A stretch of DNA of 7,059 bases, taken from assembly GCA_030039005.1 (NCBI GenBank), contig JASHQT010000066.1, positions 1 through 7,059 on the forward strand, in the 5' to 3' direction. The first letter of the stretch is position 1. Each line of letters starts with the position of its first letter. Below are positions 6,567 through 7,059 of the stretch, in pieces. Both the position numbers and the translations under genes were made by a program. Under the pieces are notes generated by a model, which made no database searches, was not told the DNA's origin, and saw only the letters and a list, made by a program, of their open reading frames with translations. The stretch comes from Bryobacteraceae bacterium. Its GTDB lineage: Bacteria; Acidobacteriota; Terriglobia; Bryobacterales; Bryobacteraceae.

Positions 6567-7052
6567 ATGGTTTCGTTTATTCACATCGCTGACAAGAACG
6601 ACGAGGCGGCCATTATCAAGAATGGAATCACTGCGGTCAAGCGCAAGGCAGGGCCTCGCGGTGTATACGCAGTGCCGGTCCTTCCGAATTTCACGACCAC
6701 TCATCAATGGGCCAGAGAATTGAAGAGGCGAGGCGCCAGGACACTGGTCTGTGTGCAGTTCAGAATTCCGAATGACGAAGTCATTTTGGTAGGCAAGTAC
6801 AGCGGCGAAAAGCTGGAGATGACCGCCTCTGAAGCGGCTGCCGCTTTTCTGGCGCACACCGACCCGATGGGGCTGGAAGTGATCGTACCGAGGAAAATCA
6901 CGTCCAAGGAAATCGCACGGACATATCTTGCACCGCGCGTAACTGGCTGGAGGTACTATCCAGAGGCGAAAGGCAAGAAGCCGTTCTGCCACTGCAAGTT
7001 CTGTAATCGCGGAGAGATACGGTCCCAGCGCCTAATCGGAGAGGATGACTGA
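6567..7052 (+). CDS. Conserved-looking protein of unknown function, possible ADP-ribosyltransferase-like fold with C-terminal Cys cluster
   Basis: This 161-aa soluble protein has no signal peptide or membrane segment. I have an impression of similar uncharacterised bacterial proteins but no named family. The start at 6567 gives MVSFIHIADKNDEAAIIKNGI. His6 in 'FIHIAD' followed by a helix ending 'IIKNGI' (16-21) resembles the opening 'H-x-T...IL-x-x-G-L' of ADP-ribosyltransferase-like proteins such as DarT. GVYAVPV (32-38), THQWARELKRRG (45-56) and VCVQFRIPNDEVILVG (61-76) look like alternating strands and a helix. GLEVIVPRKITSKEI (102-116) resembles the late Glu-bearing strand of those folds. 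Residues 128-133 read WRYYPE, and Cys141-x-Cys143-x-x-Cys146 with His142 could bind a metal. The start has only AGG touching the ATG and no proper Shine-Dalgarno. No partner gene is visible: the stop is 7 nt before the window end, and upstream lies mobile-element debris. It is a credible gene because of its strand/helix pattern and motif structure. The enzymatic idea is inference. Confidence 0.75.
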   Translation: MVSFIHIADKNDEAAIIKNGITAVKRKAGPRGVYAVPVLPNFTTTHQWARELKRRGARTLVCVQFRIPNDEVILVGKYSGEKLEMTASEAAAAFLAHTDPMGLEVIVPRKITSKEIARTYLAPRVTGWRYYPEAKGKKPFCHCKFCNRGEIRSQRLIGEDD

Positions 7053-7059
7053 GTTCGAG

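Noticed and set aside
6342..6992. A 216-codon minus-strand open frame opposite the orphan gene
   Set aside because: The plus-strand frame 6567-7052 has coherent strand/helix patterning and motifs; the antisense translation does not, and it runs into the repeat-bearing non-coding stretch.

Overview
The window looks like chromosomal DNA from a Gram-negative (diderm) bacterium with moderately high GC. The main evidence is an inner-membrane RND efflux system with its outer-membrane channel. The style of the proteins and of the decayed integrase fragment reminds me of soil Acidobacteriota (Solibacter/Bryobacter-like). That assignment is from memory of similar sequences and is tentative.

Bases 1-5954 hold the distal three genes of one tightly packed plus-strand efflux operon of the MdtABC/MuxABC-OpmB type. 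First is the C-terminal 437 residues of an MdtB-like RND pump, cut by the window start. After a 13-nt gap comes a complete MdtC-like RND pump (1044 aa, start chosen at 1330). It overlaps by one base (TGATG) a NodT-family outer-membrane factor lipoprotein (496 aa, start chosen at 4464). In characterised relatives the two RND proteins form a hetero-trimer, joined by a periplasmic adaptor (MdtA/MuxA) to the outer-membrane channel. The adaptor gene is expected just upstream of the window.

Bases 5955-6566 hold no intact gene. This stretch carries a minus-strand remnant of the C-terminal end of an rve-type transposase/integrase (about 5989-6235, with a frameshift near 6034-6046). It also has a small inverted repeat beside the point where the transposase similarity ends (6224-6249), a 12-bp tandem duplication (6275-6298), and two copies of a ~34-bp imperfect direct repeat (6393-6426 and 6512-6546). 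It looks like a decayed mobile-element insertion between the efflux operon and the next gene.

Bases 6567-7052 encode a free-standing 161-aa protein of unknown function. It has a compact alpha/beta look, an N-terminal 'FIHIAD...IIKNGI' motif, a central 'EVIVPRKI' motif and a C-terminal Cys-x-Cys-x-x-Cys cluster. The first two motifs resemble the start and end of ADP-ribosyltransferase-like folds. That is a hypothesis, and this gene is the least ordinary item in the window. I do not see a convincing multi-gene novel system here.
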